DNA from: Phycisphaerales bacterium UBA2421
GTDB lineage: Bacteria; Planctomycetota; Phycisphaerae; Tepidisphaerales; Tepidisphaeraceae
Direction of reading: 5' to 3'
DNA length: 64,000 bases
Assembly (NCBI GenBank): GCA_002343075.1
Contig: DDRH01000036.1
Coordinates: 1 to 64,000 of the forward strand
Below the pieces are notes generated by a model. That model did no database searches and was not told the DNA's origin. It saw only the letters and a program-made list of their open reading frames with translations. Below are positions 1 through 8,514 of the stretch, in pieces. The stretch's first letter is position 1; each line of letters opens with the position of its first letter. A program made the translations under genes and the position numbers.

Positions 1-1092
1 GTTGTCATTTCCAAGCGCGGTCGCGGAGCGACTACGATCAGCGGGCCAATCACCAACACCGGCGGCATGACCCACAACATTGAAGCTGGCACAATGACAT
101 ACGCCTCCAACATCGCCGGGAGCAACGTTGATTTTGGGAATGCGATCATCACCGTGGGTAGCGAAGGGCTTCCGGCGACGTTGAATCTTAACGCGACGCA
201 AGGTCTTACCAGTCTGACCACGGGCGTCACCGGCACCGTGAACCACGCCGCGGGGACCACGCTCTCTTCGTTCGGTCTGTTTAACGACGGATCTCTGAAT
301 TCTTCGGGAATCATTGATCGCAACTTCGGGATTTTCGGATTTCTCGGCTTCACTAACAATGGCCGGTACGTCCAGGCTGCCGGGATCGGCACGCATGGGT
401 TTGTTGATGGTTCTGGCTCGACAACCGTCGGCGCGTCGGCGGTTGTAGTCGCGGGACGATTTCGGCAGGCATCGCTGACAGTCAACGGAAACACCACAAT
501 TCGCGCAGGATCGCTCAATAACAGCCAGAGTTCCGTGAGCAAATTGAACTCGCTCGCTGTGGCGGCGAATCGACGATTTGACCTGACGAACAACTCCCTG
601 GTTATCGACTACTCCGCCGCAAGCCCGCGGGCTGCGCTGGAGGCATTGATTGCCACTGGCCGCACGCCCGCAGCAACCTGGGCGGGCAACGGCATTGTTA
701 GCTCGACCGCCGGCGCCGGCACTCCGGGAAAATTCTCGCTCGGCATTGCCGAAGCGAGCGATACGAGCTTTGTCGGCACATTTCTTGGACAACCAATCGA
801 CAGCACGAGCGTGCTCATCCGTTACACCCTAGCCGCCGACTTTAACGTTGATGGAATGGTGAATCTTACCGACTTCACAAAGCTTGCGGCCGGTTTCGGG
901 CTGCCCGGGCGATGGGGCACGGGCGATGCAAACTACGACGGAATCGTCAACCTGCTCGATTTCACGTTCTTGTCAGCCAATTTTGGCCAGTCGGCGGGTG
1001 AGTCGCTGCGGAGCGCCATTCCTGAGCCGGGTGGTTCGATCGGCCTTGCGGCGATGATCTTGCTGCGCCGCGCGGGGCGCGTGCGCCGCTGA
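1..1092 (+). CDS. PEP-CTERM-type surface protein with dockerin-like repeat (5' partial)
   Basis: The reading frame is open from base 1, so the true start lies outside the window. The visible 363 residues begin with a Gly/Thr/Asn/Ser-rich stretch resembling a repetitive beta-helical passenger domain. Near 829-989 are two half-repeats, DFNVDGMVNLTDF and DANYDGIVNLLDF, with the D-x-N-x-D-G spacing of dockerin type I calcium loops. The C-terminus has a Pro-Glu-Pro motif (IPEP), a short hydrophobic helix and an Arg-rich tail, which is the layout of a PEP-CTERM sorting signal. Family knowledge: such proteins are exported and processed by an exosortase. Function is inferred to be extracellular or surface; the ligand is unknown. 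Confidence 0.8.
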   Translation, partial: VVISKRGRGATTISGPITNTGGMTHNIEAGTMTYASNIAGSNVDFGNAIITVGSEGLPATLNLNATQGLTSLTTGVTGTVNHAAGTTLSSFGLFNDGSLNSSGIIDRNFGIFGFLGFTNNGRYVQAAGIGTHGFVDGSGSTTVGASAVVVAGRFRQASLTVNGNTTIRAGSLNNSQSSVSKLNSLAVAANRRFDLTNNSLVIDYSAASPRAALEALIATGRTPAATWAGNGIVSSTAGAGTPGKFSLGIAEASDTSFVGTFLGQPIDSTSVLIRYTLAADFNVDGMVNLTDFTKLAAGFGLPGRWGTGDANYDGIVNLLDFTFLSANFGQSAGESLRSAIPEPGGSIGLAAMILLRRAGRVRR

Positions 1093-1316
1093 TGGCATTC
1101 GGGTCGCTGCTGAGCCAGCGCTCGGCGATTGGCGTCCGCCGCTTTGTTGCGTCGATTGAAGTCTCAGCTAGTGTTGCAGGGGAAAGTGCGTTAATTTCCG
1201 GCCGCGCGAGCTGGCATTGAATTGGCGTCGGATGATGCCTGGCCAGCCGATTCGGCTACAATTGGGATGCACCACATCCATCCCGTTCGAGAGTGGCTTT
1301 ATTCTAATAGTGCCTC

Positions 1317-2540
1317 GTGAGTTTAGAACCGCCGCGCCTTCATTCCATTGACGCACTACGCGGGCTGACCATGCTCGCGATGGTGTTCGTTAATGACATC
1401 GCCGGTGCGGCGGGTCTGCCCTGGTGGATGTATCACTACGCAACCACCTCGCCGGCGCCCGACTACAATGGCCTTACGTTTGTTGATTGGGTTTTCCCCG
1501 CGTTTCTTTTTGTCATGGGCATGTCAATCCCTGCGGCGCTTCAGGCTCGGATTGAACGCGGCGAGCCGTCCTGGCGGATCGTCTTGCATGTGCTGGCCCG
1601 AGGAGGGTCGTTGCTGCTGCTCGGCTTCTTCAAGATCAATCAAACCGGCAGTATCGCGGCGCTTGGCTGGGGGCCGGGCGTGTGGAATGTCCTGATGTTC
1701 CTCGCGGCGATTGCCACATTTACTCAGCTGCGCAATCTGAAGGCAACCATCATCGTGCGCGCGATCGGTGCTGCGGGGTTGCTCGCGCTTGCGTTCATCC
1801 ATTTTCGGTTTGTCGGCCCGATGACTCCGAAATGGTGGGATATTCTTGGCATCATCGGATGGGCATACCTTGCTGCGTGCATGGTGTGGGCGGCGACACG
1901 GAACAGCCCGGCAGGCATGACGGCGGCGGTTGCCGTCCTGCTCTACCTGTTTGTGCTGGAATCTCTCGGTGTCCTCGCCGGGCCGACAATTCTAGGAGTG
2001 ACCCTTAGCGAGCATCTGCGGTACGGGTCAACGATCGGCACGCACGCGGCAATCGCTGTGTGCGGCATGATTCTCGCCAGCAGGCTCGTCGACGCAAAGG
2101 CCGATCGCGAGCATCTGAAGTTTTTCGCTGCCGCTGCGGTAGCGATGCTGGTGGCCTCGGTCGCGACTTATCCCAAGTATGGCATAAATAAGGACTTGGC
2201 CACCCCGGCTTGGGCGATGCTGTGCGCTGCGGCGACGGTATTAGTCTTCGTGCCGCTCTGGTGGTGGACCGACCGCCGCGGCGGGGTTGGTTCGAGCTGG
2301 CTCCTCCGCACCGCCGGGCGGCATGCACTGTTGATTTACCTTCTGCAGTCGATGCTTTACCCGCTGATTCAGGTGATGACCGATGCGTTTTCGGGGCGAC
2401 TCGCCGCCTTGGTGTCGTGGTACGCAAAGCTCGGCCAGATTGGCGACACCGCAGTCTACGCCCGTGGTGCGGGGCTGGCTGTCGTGCTGACGCTGTTCGC
2501 ATGGTCAATCTCGCGCGCGGGCGCGCGGCTGAAGCTGTGA
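1317..2540 (+). CDS. Multipass membrane acyltransferase, DUF5009/HGSNAT-like (COG4299 type)
   Basis: A 407-residue integral membrane protein with about ten hydrophobic segments. The N-terminus carries 'SIDALRGLTMLAMVFVND', typical of the heparan-alpha-glucosaminide N-acetyltransferase-like and DUF5009 families, followed by 'FVDWVFPAFLFVMGMS', also characteristic. Family members are thought to transfer acetyl groups to glycans across the membrane; the substrate here is unknown. The start is GTG at 1317; no better upstream start is seen. It stands alone, with 224 bases of non-coding sequence before it and a convergent TonB-like gene 43 bases after it. Confidence 0.8.
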   Translation: MSLEPPRLHSIDALRGLTMLAMVFVNDIAGAAGLPWWMYHYATTSPAPDYNGLTFVDWVFPAFLFVMGMSIPAALQARIERGEPSWRIVLHVLARGGSLLLLGFFKINQTGSIAALGWGPGVWNVLMFLAAIATFTQLRNLKATIIVRAIGAAGLLALAFIHFRFVGPMTPKWWDILGIIGWAYLAACMVWAATRNSPAGMTAAVAVLLYLFVLESLGVLAGPTILGVTLSEHLRYGSTIGTHAAIAVCGMILASRLVDAKADREHLKFFAAAAVAMLVASVATYPKYGINKDLATPAWAMLCAAATVLVFVPLWWWTDRRGGVGSSWLLRTAGRHALLIYLLQSMLYPLIQVMTDAFSGRLAALVSWYAKLGQIGDTAVYARGAGLAVVLTLFAWSISRAGARLKL

Positions 2541-2583
2541 CAGTCGTCTTCCGACTGCAACGCTATCAAAGCGGTCGCGGCGC

Positions 2584-3678
2584 TCAACTAAAGCCAACGA
2601 CAAACTCAAACACCTCGCTGGACAACGGCTGTCCGCGGGTGTCCTTTCTTGGCTCGAACCACCACTTGTAAGCCGCCTGCTTGGTGGGCACATCGAGATT
2701 GATACTTCCGCTCGATTTGACGATATCTGCCTTCACAACATTGCCCGTTACGTCGATGTACAGCCGAAGAACAATTCGCACCGGCGGGCGCATGGTCATC
2801 AAGTCTGCGTACGCGACCATCTCCAGTCGTGGGGAGACAAGCTTGTGCTTGCGGCCAAGCCTGGCGACGGTCTTTCCCCGGCGAAACTCAACTGAATCCT
2901 GGGTGGAAAATGCATCCGACTCCGATTCGGCGAGCGGGGCGGGGTCGCCGGGCAACTCGGCGTCGGCGGGCGGACTGGGCCGCTGCGCCAGTTGCGGCAA
3001 GGCTTCCTGGGGCAGGCGATTAAGAGGACGATCCTTCGGAGGCGGCGGGGCATCGTGTTGCTCGGCGGGCGCATCGGGTGGGTGGGTGCGGTCGACCGGT
3101 AGATTATCCTGCGGCTCGTGGTTTGTCTGAGAATCCGCCTGATCCTGCATGTCTTCAGTGGTCTTTGTGTCATTTTGCGCCAGCGCAGTGCCCGGCGAGG
3201 GTGCAACGGCCAATGGTTGCAACGGTGGCGCGGCAACTGCACTCGGCACAGCAAACTTTGGCGCGCCCGAATCGGCCTGCGTGGCAACATCAAACGCCGG
3301 CGGCGACGGCGGTTCCGGTCGGGCGGCATCGACTCCCCCGGTGCCGGCCGGGTCGAGGCTCAGTAAAGCCTGCTCTTGAAATGACTTACGCGCCTGCTGC
3401 CGCTCATCGCCCTCGGCGCTCGCCAGCGCCTCACCGGCCGACGCGTCATCGCCAAGCTGGTCCATGCGATCAATCACCCGCATCGGCGGGGCAGGAGGCG
3501 GGGGCGCGGCAGTCACACCGATCGGCTCAACTTTCGTCAGTGGGGGCAGCAGAAGCCTCGTCCATCCTGCAACGTAATCCTGCGCCGCCAAGTACAGCAC
3601 CCACCCGTGCACCGTCAATGACAGGCACAGGGCCAGAGTGAAGCTGATATCACGTCGCCGAGGCATCCTTTGGTTCAT
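2584..3678 (-). CDS. TonB-like energy-transducing protein
   Basis: A protein of about 364 residues with one N-terminal membrane helix (FTLALCLSLTVHGWVLYLAA), a long Pro/Ala/Asp/Gln-rich periplasmic linker, and a C-terminal TonB domain of about 80 residues. That domain shows the expected 'LRLYIDVTGNVVKADIVKSS', a WWFEP block and a final FEFVVGF strand. Family role: couples the proton-motive force of an ExbB/ExbD complex to outer-membrane receptors. No exbBD or TonB-dependent receptor lies in the window. I chose the ATG at 3678; the frame stays open to 3753, but that extension precedes the membrane helix with no signal. A second ATG lies at 3666. Confidence 0.75.
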   Translation of the reverse strand: MNQRMPRRRDISFTLALCLSLTVHGWVLYLAAQDYVAGWTRLLLPPLTKVEPIGVTAAPPPPAPPMRVIDRMDQLGDDASAGEALASAEGDERQQARKSFQEQALLSLDPAGTGGVDAARPEPPSPPAFDVATQADSGAPKFAVPSAVAAPPLQPLAVAPSPGTALAQNDTKTTEDMQDQADSQTNHEPQDNLPVDRTHPPDAPAEQHDAPPPPKDRPLNRLPQEALPQLAQRPSPPADAELPGDPAPLAESESDAFSTQDSVEFRRGKTVARLGRKHKLVSPRLEMVAYADLMTMRPPVRIVLRLYIDVTGNVVKADIVKSSGSINLDVPTKQAAYKWWFEPRKDTRGQPLSSEVFEFVVGFS

Positions 3679-3858
3679 TCTATATCGTGTTAGCGGGGTT
3701 AAGCGCTTCAGAACATCATTTCTGAGGAAATCGAGTGAAAGCAAGCCCGGCATGCGGGTGCTTTTCTGATCTCACCTGCAGCGCGCGGCAGTCCTGGAAG
3801 CACTGCACTCAGCATTGCGGCGTGACGACCCGATAGCGACGGCCCGGGGTGGCAGCGG

Positions 3859-4404
3859 TCACTTGTCACGACCCAATTGCGCGATGGCCTGTTCCGGCGC
3901 ATCGGCGACAAAAATCAGCTCGCGCGCCCGGGGATTGATGAAACCTTGTTCGATTCCGTGGCTGAACAGGGCGATCAGCGGATCGAAGAAGCCATTGGTA
4001 TTTACGAGGATCATTGGCTTGTCGTGAAAACCGAGATATCGGCCCACCAGCATCTCAAAAAACTCCTCAAACGTGCCTATTCCGCCGGGCAGGGTAATGA
4101 AGGCATCGCAGCGACTTTCGAGCAGGGCTTTGCGGGCGCGCATGTCGTCAACAACGATTAGCTCGGTGCAGTGCTCGTTGGCCTTTTCAATTTCGACGAG
4201 TTTTTTTGGGATGATGCCTACAACCGCTCCCCCCGCAGCGCACGCGGCATGGGAAACCACACCCATCAGCCCGAAACTCCCACCGCCGTAGACCAAAGTC
4301 CACCCGTTGCGGCCAATCGCATCGCCAAGCCGACGCGCCGCATCGTGATAAACCTGCGGAACTTCATTGCTTGACGCACAGAATACGGTGATGCAGCGGC
4401 TCAT
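3859..4404 (-). CDS. LOG-family nucleoside 5'-monophosphate phosphoribohydrolase
   Basis: A 181-residue protein with the Rossmann-like LOG fold. It has 'VYGGGSFGLMG' near residue 40 and the signature 'PGGIGTFEE' with an upstream Arg (MRARK), matching the PGGxGTxxE catalytic motif. LOG enzymes hydrolyse cytokinin riboside 5'-monophosphate and in bacteria often AMP or other purine monophosphates, releasing the base and ribose 5-phosphate. The start at 4404 (MSRCITVFCASS) matches the usual family N-terminus; the open frame extends ten residues further. It is divergent from the toxin-antitoxin-like pair at 4480. Confidence 0.85.
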   Translation of the reverse strand: MSRCITVFCASSNEVPQVYHDAARRLGDAIGRNGWTLVYGGGSFGLMGVVSHAACAAGGAVVGIIPKKLVEIEKANEHCTELIVVDDMRARKALLESRCDAFITLPGGIGTFEEFFEMLVGRYLGFHDKPMILVNTNGFFDPLIALFSHGIEQGFINPRARELIFVADAPEQAIAQLGRDK

Positions 4405-4479
4405 TAGACTTGTAGGGCGAAGACGACTGGCCAAACTTTACTGTTGAACGTGCATCCTCGGCGTGGTTATGATGCAGGC

Positions 4480-4713
4480 ATGAACTTCGACCGCATCAAT
4501 TCTAAGCCCGGCATACTCGGTGGCAAGCCTTGTATCCGCGGTACACGCATCAGTGTGCAACTGATTGTCGAAATGATAGCAGGCGGGGCAACCCGCGAAC
4601 AGATCGTTGAACAATATCCATCAATTGAACTCGAAGATGTCCAGCAAGCGATTCGTTTCGCAGCAGAGTTTGTAGGGCGCGACTCTTTCATTCGTGCGCC
4701 GGTGGCAAGGTGA
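4480..4713 (+). CDS. DUF433 antitoxin-like protein
   Basis: A 77-residue protein with the DUF433 signature 'KPGILGGKPCIRGTRISVQLIVEMIAGGATREQIVEQYP'-like organisation (G-KPCIRGTRI block, then a winged-helix-like segment). DUF433 proteins are usually DNA-binding partners of VapC-like proteins. The start is placed at the ATG at 4480 (MNFDRIN), which aligns with the family; the frame opens 12 codons earlier. It overlaps the next gene by four bases (GTGA), showing translational coupling. Confidence 0.8.
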   Translation: MNFDRINSKPGILGGKPCIRGTRISVQLIVEMIAGGATREQIVEQYPSIELEDVQQAIRFAAEFVGRDSFIRAPVAR

Positions 4714-5093
4714 AGCTGCGTCAGTATCGCCTGGTAGTCGACGTTAACATTCCGCGCGCCGTCATGGAGTACCTCGCAGCGGAGGGGATCGAGCACGTGC
4801 GTACTGACGAACTGCTTCCTGAAGATGTCGACGACCAGACGATCATGCAGCTTGCATATGAATCAGGTGCTGTCGTTCTTACGCATGATTACGACTTCGG
4901 TGCTCTGGCGTTTCGGGACGGTGTGCCGTACATCGGTATTGTGTTCCTTCGACCTGGACACGCCCCACCTGGCGATGCGGTCTACAGCATTAAGTCGATC
5001 CTCGACAAAGAACTCGACTTGCAAGAGCCATTCGTCGTCGCAGAGCGGGTTGACGATGACGTGATCATTCGAGTCCGGACTCACACGAGATAA
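4710..5093 (+). CDS. DUF5615 PIN-like toxin protein
   Basis: A 127-residue protein of the DUF5615 / Mut7-C PIN-like family. Acidic residues expected for the metal site are visible: Asp in 'VVDVNIP' near the start, the Asp pair in 'EDVDDQTIM', and 'THDYDFG'. By analogy with VapC it may be an RNase whose partner is the DUF433 protein just upstream; this pairing is very common in bacterial genomes. The GTG start overlaps the stop of the DUF433 gene. Whether it is an active toxin is not shown by sequence. Confidence 0.8.
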   Translation: MKLRQYRLVVDVNIPRAVMEYLAAEGIEHVRTDELLPEDVDDQTIMQLAYESGAVVLTHDYDFGALAFRDGVPYIGIVFLRPGHAPPGDAVYSIKSILDKELDLQEPFVVAERVDDDVIIRVRTHTR

Positions 5094-5100
5094 AACTCGC

Positions 5101-6186
5101 CTACCGCACATACCCCTTCGCCTTGAAGTGGGCGATCGCCTCTTCCGTGCTCTTAAACACTGCCGTTGCGGTTTCGGTGATGAATGGCGAGGGGTGGGCT
5201 TTGCAGGCCCAGACAACATACACCTCTTTGCCGCCTTCAAAGGCGTGATGAAGTTCGCGCTCCACGCCGCTGCTCAGGCCGGGCTTGCCATTGGGTAGTT
5301 CGGGGACAAGGCTGATGATCATGTCGGCCTGATCGACCATCTTAAAGTCGCGCGCATAAATCTGGCCCATGATGTCCCCGCTGATCTGAAGCACCTCTGC
5401 GGTCTTGAGCGAGGTCATTCCTTCTGCAGCCATGACTTCGATCGTCGGCTTTCCTTCCTGGTGGGCCTTGTCCGCGGTGGTATGAAGCACAAACTCATCC
5501 ACGTCTGCCGGGTCGAAGCAGATGAAATGTTCATTAATATCGGCTTTGAACTTGTCGATTTCAGCCAGGGTGTCGGGTAGGTCCATCACATGGCTCATCG
5601 GGAAGCTAAGGTAGACCTTTTTCATAGTCTGCTGTTTGAACATCAGGCGATAGACTGTTTCGGTAGTGAGCGTACTGCGGCCGCGGGAGATGAGATAGAA
5701 GTTGCCGTGCCCACGGAGAATGTTGGCCAGAATCTCGGTCGCGAGCATTTCTTCCTCGCGCCACACCATGATGTCTTTCAGCGAGTGATCAATGTCATGA
5801 TCGCGCATCAGCCGCTGATGCACGCTCTCGGCGTTGTCCATGAGCGTGATGTAAGTGTCGGCGTTGAAAGTCTTTAGCTGGTCGTAATCGAACGCGGGAA
5901 ACAACCCGTGGCGCCAGCGGAAGGTGGCGTGGGTGTTCACCATCACATGCTCATGCTCTTCGGCGGCCTTGAGCACTTCCTTAAAAACGGCGCGACGAAG
6001 CGTATTCAGCCGTGAGATGGGCAGGTTCAATATCCGCCCCGCTGGCACGTCGGGCGCTTCTTCGTACATCATCTTCCCGATATGGCAGACGTGTAGATCG
6101 ATGCCGTTTTTCAGGGCCAACTGCTTGACCGCTTCGAGATAGGGGCCTTTATCAACGCCGACTTGTCCTGTAACGATTGCTCGCAT
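5101..6186 (-). CDS. AdkA-like P-loop protein fused to nucleoside 2-deoxyribosyltransferase-like domain
   Basis: A 361-residue two-part protein. Residues 1-190 resemble archaeal-type adenylate kinase/P-loop kinases: MRAIVTGQVGVDKG replaces the usual GxPGxGKT, followed by 'ICHIGKMMYEEA'-like and 'VNTHATFRW' blocks found in that family. Residues 191-361 start at 'KKVYLSFPMSHV' and carry 'MVDQADMIISLVPELP' and 'SSGVERELHHAFEGGKEVYVVW', which look like the nucleoside 2-deoxyribosyltransferase fold that senses or cleaves nucleotides. The ATG at 6186 is preceded by GGAG at good spacing, so I reject the longer frame to 6519. The exact reaction is unknown; the domain assignments are inference from short motifs. 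Confidence 0.65.
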   Translation of the reverse strand: MRAIVTGQVGVDKGPYLEAVKQLALKNGIDLHVCHIGKMMYEEAPDVPAGRILNLPISRLNTLRRAVFKEVLKAAEEHEHVMVNTHATFRWRHGLFPAFDYDQLKTFNADTYITLMDNAESVHQRLMRDHDIDHSLKDIMVWREEEMLATEILANILRGHGNFYLISRGRSTLTTETVYRLMFKQQTMKKVYLSFPMSHVMDLPDTLAEIDKFKADINEHFICFDPADVDEFVLHTTADKAHQEGKPTIEVMAAEGMTSLKTAEVLQISGDIMGQIYARDFKMVDQADMIISLVPELPNGKPGLSSGVERELHHAFEGGKEVYVVWACKAHPSPFITETATAVFKSTEEAIAHFKAKGYVR

Positions 6187-6284
6187 GCCGAATCTCCGCA
6201 AGTGTTTGAATGCCCATAGTTTACCGCAGACCCGCGCAGATATGAAGCAGGCAGGGATTGTGCTGCCGGGCGGCCGGAAACTGC

Positions 6285-6290
6285 TATAAT
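6285..6290 (+). promoter_or_regulatory. -10 box TATAAT just upstream of PTPS-III gene
   Basis: A perfect TATAAT sits seven bases before the ATG at 6298. Transcription would begin at or next to that ATG, implying a leaderless mRNA. No convincing -35 box is seen at 16-18 bases, and there is no Shine-Dalgarno sequence, which fits leaderless translation. Confidence 0.4.
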
Positions 6291-6297
6291 CGTGCGG

Positions 6298-6690
6298 ATG
6301 GAGCGGCAGGCCCGATACGAAATCAGCACCACGCGCCGCTTTTCGGCAGCGCACGCACTGCGGCTTTACGACGGGTCGATGGAACCGGTGCATGGCCACA
6401 ACTGGCGCGTGCGGGTGACGGTGGTAAGCGACGAACTCGACGCGATTGGCGTCGTGATGGATTTTCATGAGTTGGAGCGCATGGTAGATGCCGTCATCAC
6501 CCCGTGGCACAATCACCATCTCAACGACGCCCGGCAGTTTCGAGACCTCAACCCAACCGCGGAGAACGTGGCGGTTGTTTTGTCGCGATCGATGGCGCTA
6601 CCCAACTCCGTCCGGCTTGCGTGCGTCGAGGTATGGGAGACGGATGAAAATCGTGCAGCCTTCTGGCCCGGAGGTTCTGCCGATCAATAA
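6298..6690 (+). CDS. 6-pyruvoyltetrahydropterin synthase homologue, PTPS-III type
   Basis: A 130-residue PTPS/QueD-family protein. Zinc-ligand histidines are visible in 'RRFSAAHAL' and 'VHGHNW', and the C-terminal 'VEVWETDEN' holds the substrate-binding Glu. The catalytic Cys of QueD (CxxxHGH) is absent; instead the sequence reads MEPVHGH, that is ExxHGH, the signature of PTPS-III. Family knowledge: PTPS-III makes the 6-hydroxymethyl-dihydropterin intermediate of folate synthesis in place of FolB, rather than queuosine precursor. GTG at 6292 and ATG at 6298 are both possible starts; the nearby TATAAT favours 6298. It is divergent from the P-loop gene. Confidence 0.8.
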   Translation: MERQARYEISTTRRFSAAHALRLYDGSMEPVHGHNWRVRVTVVSDELDAIGVVMDFHELERMVDAVITPWHNHHLNDARQFRDLNPTAENVAVVLSRSMALPNSVRLACVEVWETDENRAAFWPGGSADQ

Positions 6691-6741
6691 ATGTCTGTTT
6701 GTCATAAGTCGTTGACAATGCAAGGACAATGAGCGTTGCGA

Positions 6742-6770
6742 TTGACGAGTGTAGTTTGCGCAAATAGGAT
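6742..6770 (+). promoter_or_regulatory. Candidate sigma-70-type promoter for mcsA-mcsB
   Basis: TTGACG at 6742-6747 and TAGGAT at 6765-6770 are separated by 17 bases. Transcription would start near 6777. Another TTGACA lies at 6712-6717 but without a good -10 partner. Confidence 0.4.
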
Positions 6771-6813
6771 TAATCTGAGAATGGAGCGGCCGGGGTCGGC
6801 CTGGCTCAATTTT

Positions 6814-7320
6814 ATGAACCGAAAGTGTGACAACTGCAAAAGTCAGGCGACTGTTCACTTGACGGAGATTAAGGCCGGCAAGAAGGTCGAGAAGCACCTT
6901 TGTCAGCAGTGCGCCGAGCAGCAGGAAGGAATTCCCGCGGGGACGGCGCATACGCCGATCAATGAATTGTTGACGAATTTTGTTCTCGCGCACAGCCAGG
7001 GTGCCAAGGAACTGACGACGAACGCCGTCTGCGAACACTGCGGCATGGCGTGGCCCGACTTTAAGCAAGGCGGCCTGCTCGGCTGTGAGCACGATTACGC
7101 GCTTTTTGAAAAGGATCTGACGCCGCTGCTGCAGCGGGCTCATGACGGGGCGACACATCACCTTGGAAAGGTTCCAGTCCGTCGGGGCGGCAGCGGTGTC
7201 CCGATGAAGCGGCAGGCTGATTTGGCCCGGCTTCGCAAAGAACTGCAGAAAGCCATCGAAGGCGAAGATTACGAACGAGCGGCAAAGCTCCGCGACCAGA
7301 TTAAGACTGCTGAGAGTTGA
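6814..7320 (+). CDS. mcsA: McsA-like zinc-finger/UVR-motif activator of arginine kinase
   Basis: A 168-residue protein with paired CxxC motifs: CDNC near the start and CQQC about 23 residues on, then CEHC and a further Cys (GCEHDY). It ends in a UVR motif (RLRKELQKAIEGEDYERAAKLRDQIK), shared with UvrB/UvrC and McsA. In Bacillus McsA activates the protein arginine kinase McsB, and here the McsB gene follows directly, which supports the assignment. The start at 6814 (MNRKC) matches family N-termini; ATG at 6781, only a few bases after a predicted transcription start, would add 11 residues and cannot be excluded. Confidence 0.85.
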   Translation: MNRKCDNCKSQATVHLTEIKAGKKVEKHLCQQCAEQQEGIPAGTAHTPINELLTNFVLAHSQGAKELTTNAVCEHCGMAWPDFKQGGLLGCEHDYALFEKDLTPLLQRAHDGATHHLGKVPVRRGGSGVPMKRQADLARLRKELQKAIEGEDYERAAKLRDQIKTAES

Positions 7321-7411
7321 CCCGGTCGAGCGCCAAGTCGGCCGGAAGTCCAGACGAAGGAGTGCCGCCAGCCGGTGGCAGACAATCGGTGCAATGGCAC
7401 CAACCAGAATT

Positions 7412-8467
7412 ATGAAGCTAACCGACCTCACAACCCGCGCCGGAGAGTGGCTACGCGGCATCGGCCCGATGAGCGAGATCGTTATCTCTTCCCGCGTTCG
7501 GCTGGCACGCAACGTTTCTGGCTACCATTTCTTAAGCAAATGCACGCGCCACCAGCGGACGACGATCGAACACAAGATCAGAGATGCAATTCTCGGGGCC
7601 TCCATCTCACCCAAGACACTTTATGTCGATTTGCAGGATGCGCCCGAAGTCGATCGACAGTTGCTCGTGGAGCGACACCTCATCAGCAAGCCCCACGCAC
7701 AGTCCGAGGGTGCCCGCGGGGTGGCGATCAGCGAGAGCGAATCGGTCTCGATCATGGTGAATGAGGAAGACCATCTCCGCCTGCAGGTGCTTCGGTCAGG
7801 GTCGCAGCTTGAAGAAGCCTGGGAAGAGATCAACGAGATTGACAACAAGCTTGAGAGCACGCTCGATTTCGCGTTTCATCCCCGTTTTGGCTACCTCACC
7901 GCTTGTCCGACCAATGTCGGCACGGGCATCCGCGTGAGTGTCATGCTGCATCTGCCTGCATTGAAGCTAACGGGCGAGATCGAGAAGGTTTTCCGCGCCG
8001 CGAAGGACATGCGCCTTGCCGTCCGCGGGTTGTATGGTGAGGGGACCGAGGCGCTGGGCGACTTTTACCAGGTGAGCAATCAGACCACGCTCGGCAAGAG
8101 TGAGGAAGAAATCATCAGCGATTTTAAGGGCGTCGTCATTCCAAAGATTATCGAATATGAGCACCACGCCCGCAGGACACTGTTGAACGACCGCACTGCA
8201 GCGCTGGACGATAAGGTGTTTCGCGCTCTGGGAATTCTTCGATGCGCCAGGCTCATGGCCAGCGAAGAGACGCTCTACCTGCTGAGCCACCTGCGGCTGG
8301 GCGTCAACATGGGCCGCGTGAAGGACATTGACATTCGCACGGTGAACGAGCTGTTCCTGATGACCCAGCCGGCGCATTTGCAGAAACTGATAGGCAAGAA
8401 GATTGACGGCGACGTCCGCAGGGCCGCACGGGCGGAGTTTATTCGCCATCGACTGAATGCCGCCTAA
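7412..8467 (+). CDS. mcsB: Protein arginine kinase McsB
   Basis: A 351-residue guanido-kinase-type enzyme that phosphorylates arginines on proteins, marking them for regulated proteolysis in Firmicutes. Visible motifs are 'VISSRVRLARN' near the N-terminus (phosphate-binding Arg), 'NEEDHLRLQ', and the catalytic-Cys block 'LTACPTNVGTG'. Near the C-terminus the region matching the allosteric RDxxRA motif reads RRAARA before EFIRHRL, so the Asp position seems changed. ATG at 7412 fits the family start (MKLTDL...EWL); ATG at 7394 is an alternative. It lies 91 bases after mcsA, in the same direction, and three genes before hslVU. Confidence 0.92.
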   Translation: MKLTDLTTRAGEWLRGIGPMSEIVISSRVRLARNVSGYHFLSKCTRHQRTTIEHKIRDAILGASISPKTLYVDLQDAPEVDRQLLVERHLISKPHAQSEGARGVAISESESVSIMVNEEDHLRLQVLRSGSQLEEAWEEINEIDNKLESTLDFAFHPRFGYLTACPTNVGTGIRVSVMLHLPALKLTGEIEKVFRAAKDMRLAVRGLYGEGTEALGDFYQVSNQTTLGKSEEEIISDFKGVVIPKIIEYEHHARRTLLNDRTAALDDKVFRALGILRCARLMASEETLYLLSHLRLGVNMGRVKDIDIRTVNELFLMTQPAHLQKLIGKKIDGDVRRAARAEFIRHRLNAA

Positions 8468-8514
8468 CCTGGGCAACCTAAGCGGGGCGGCCTAATCCGG
8501 GCGGCTCAATCTCG

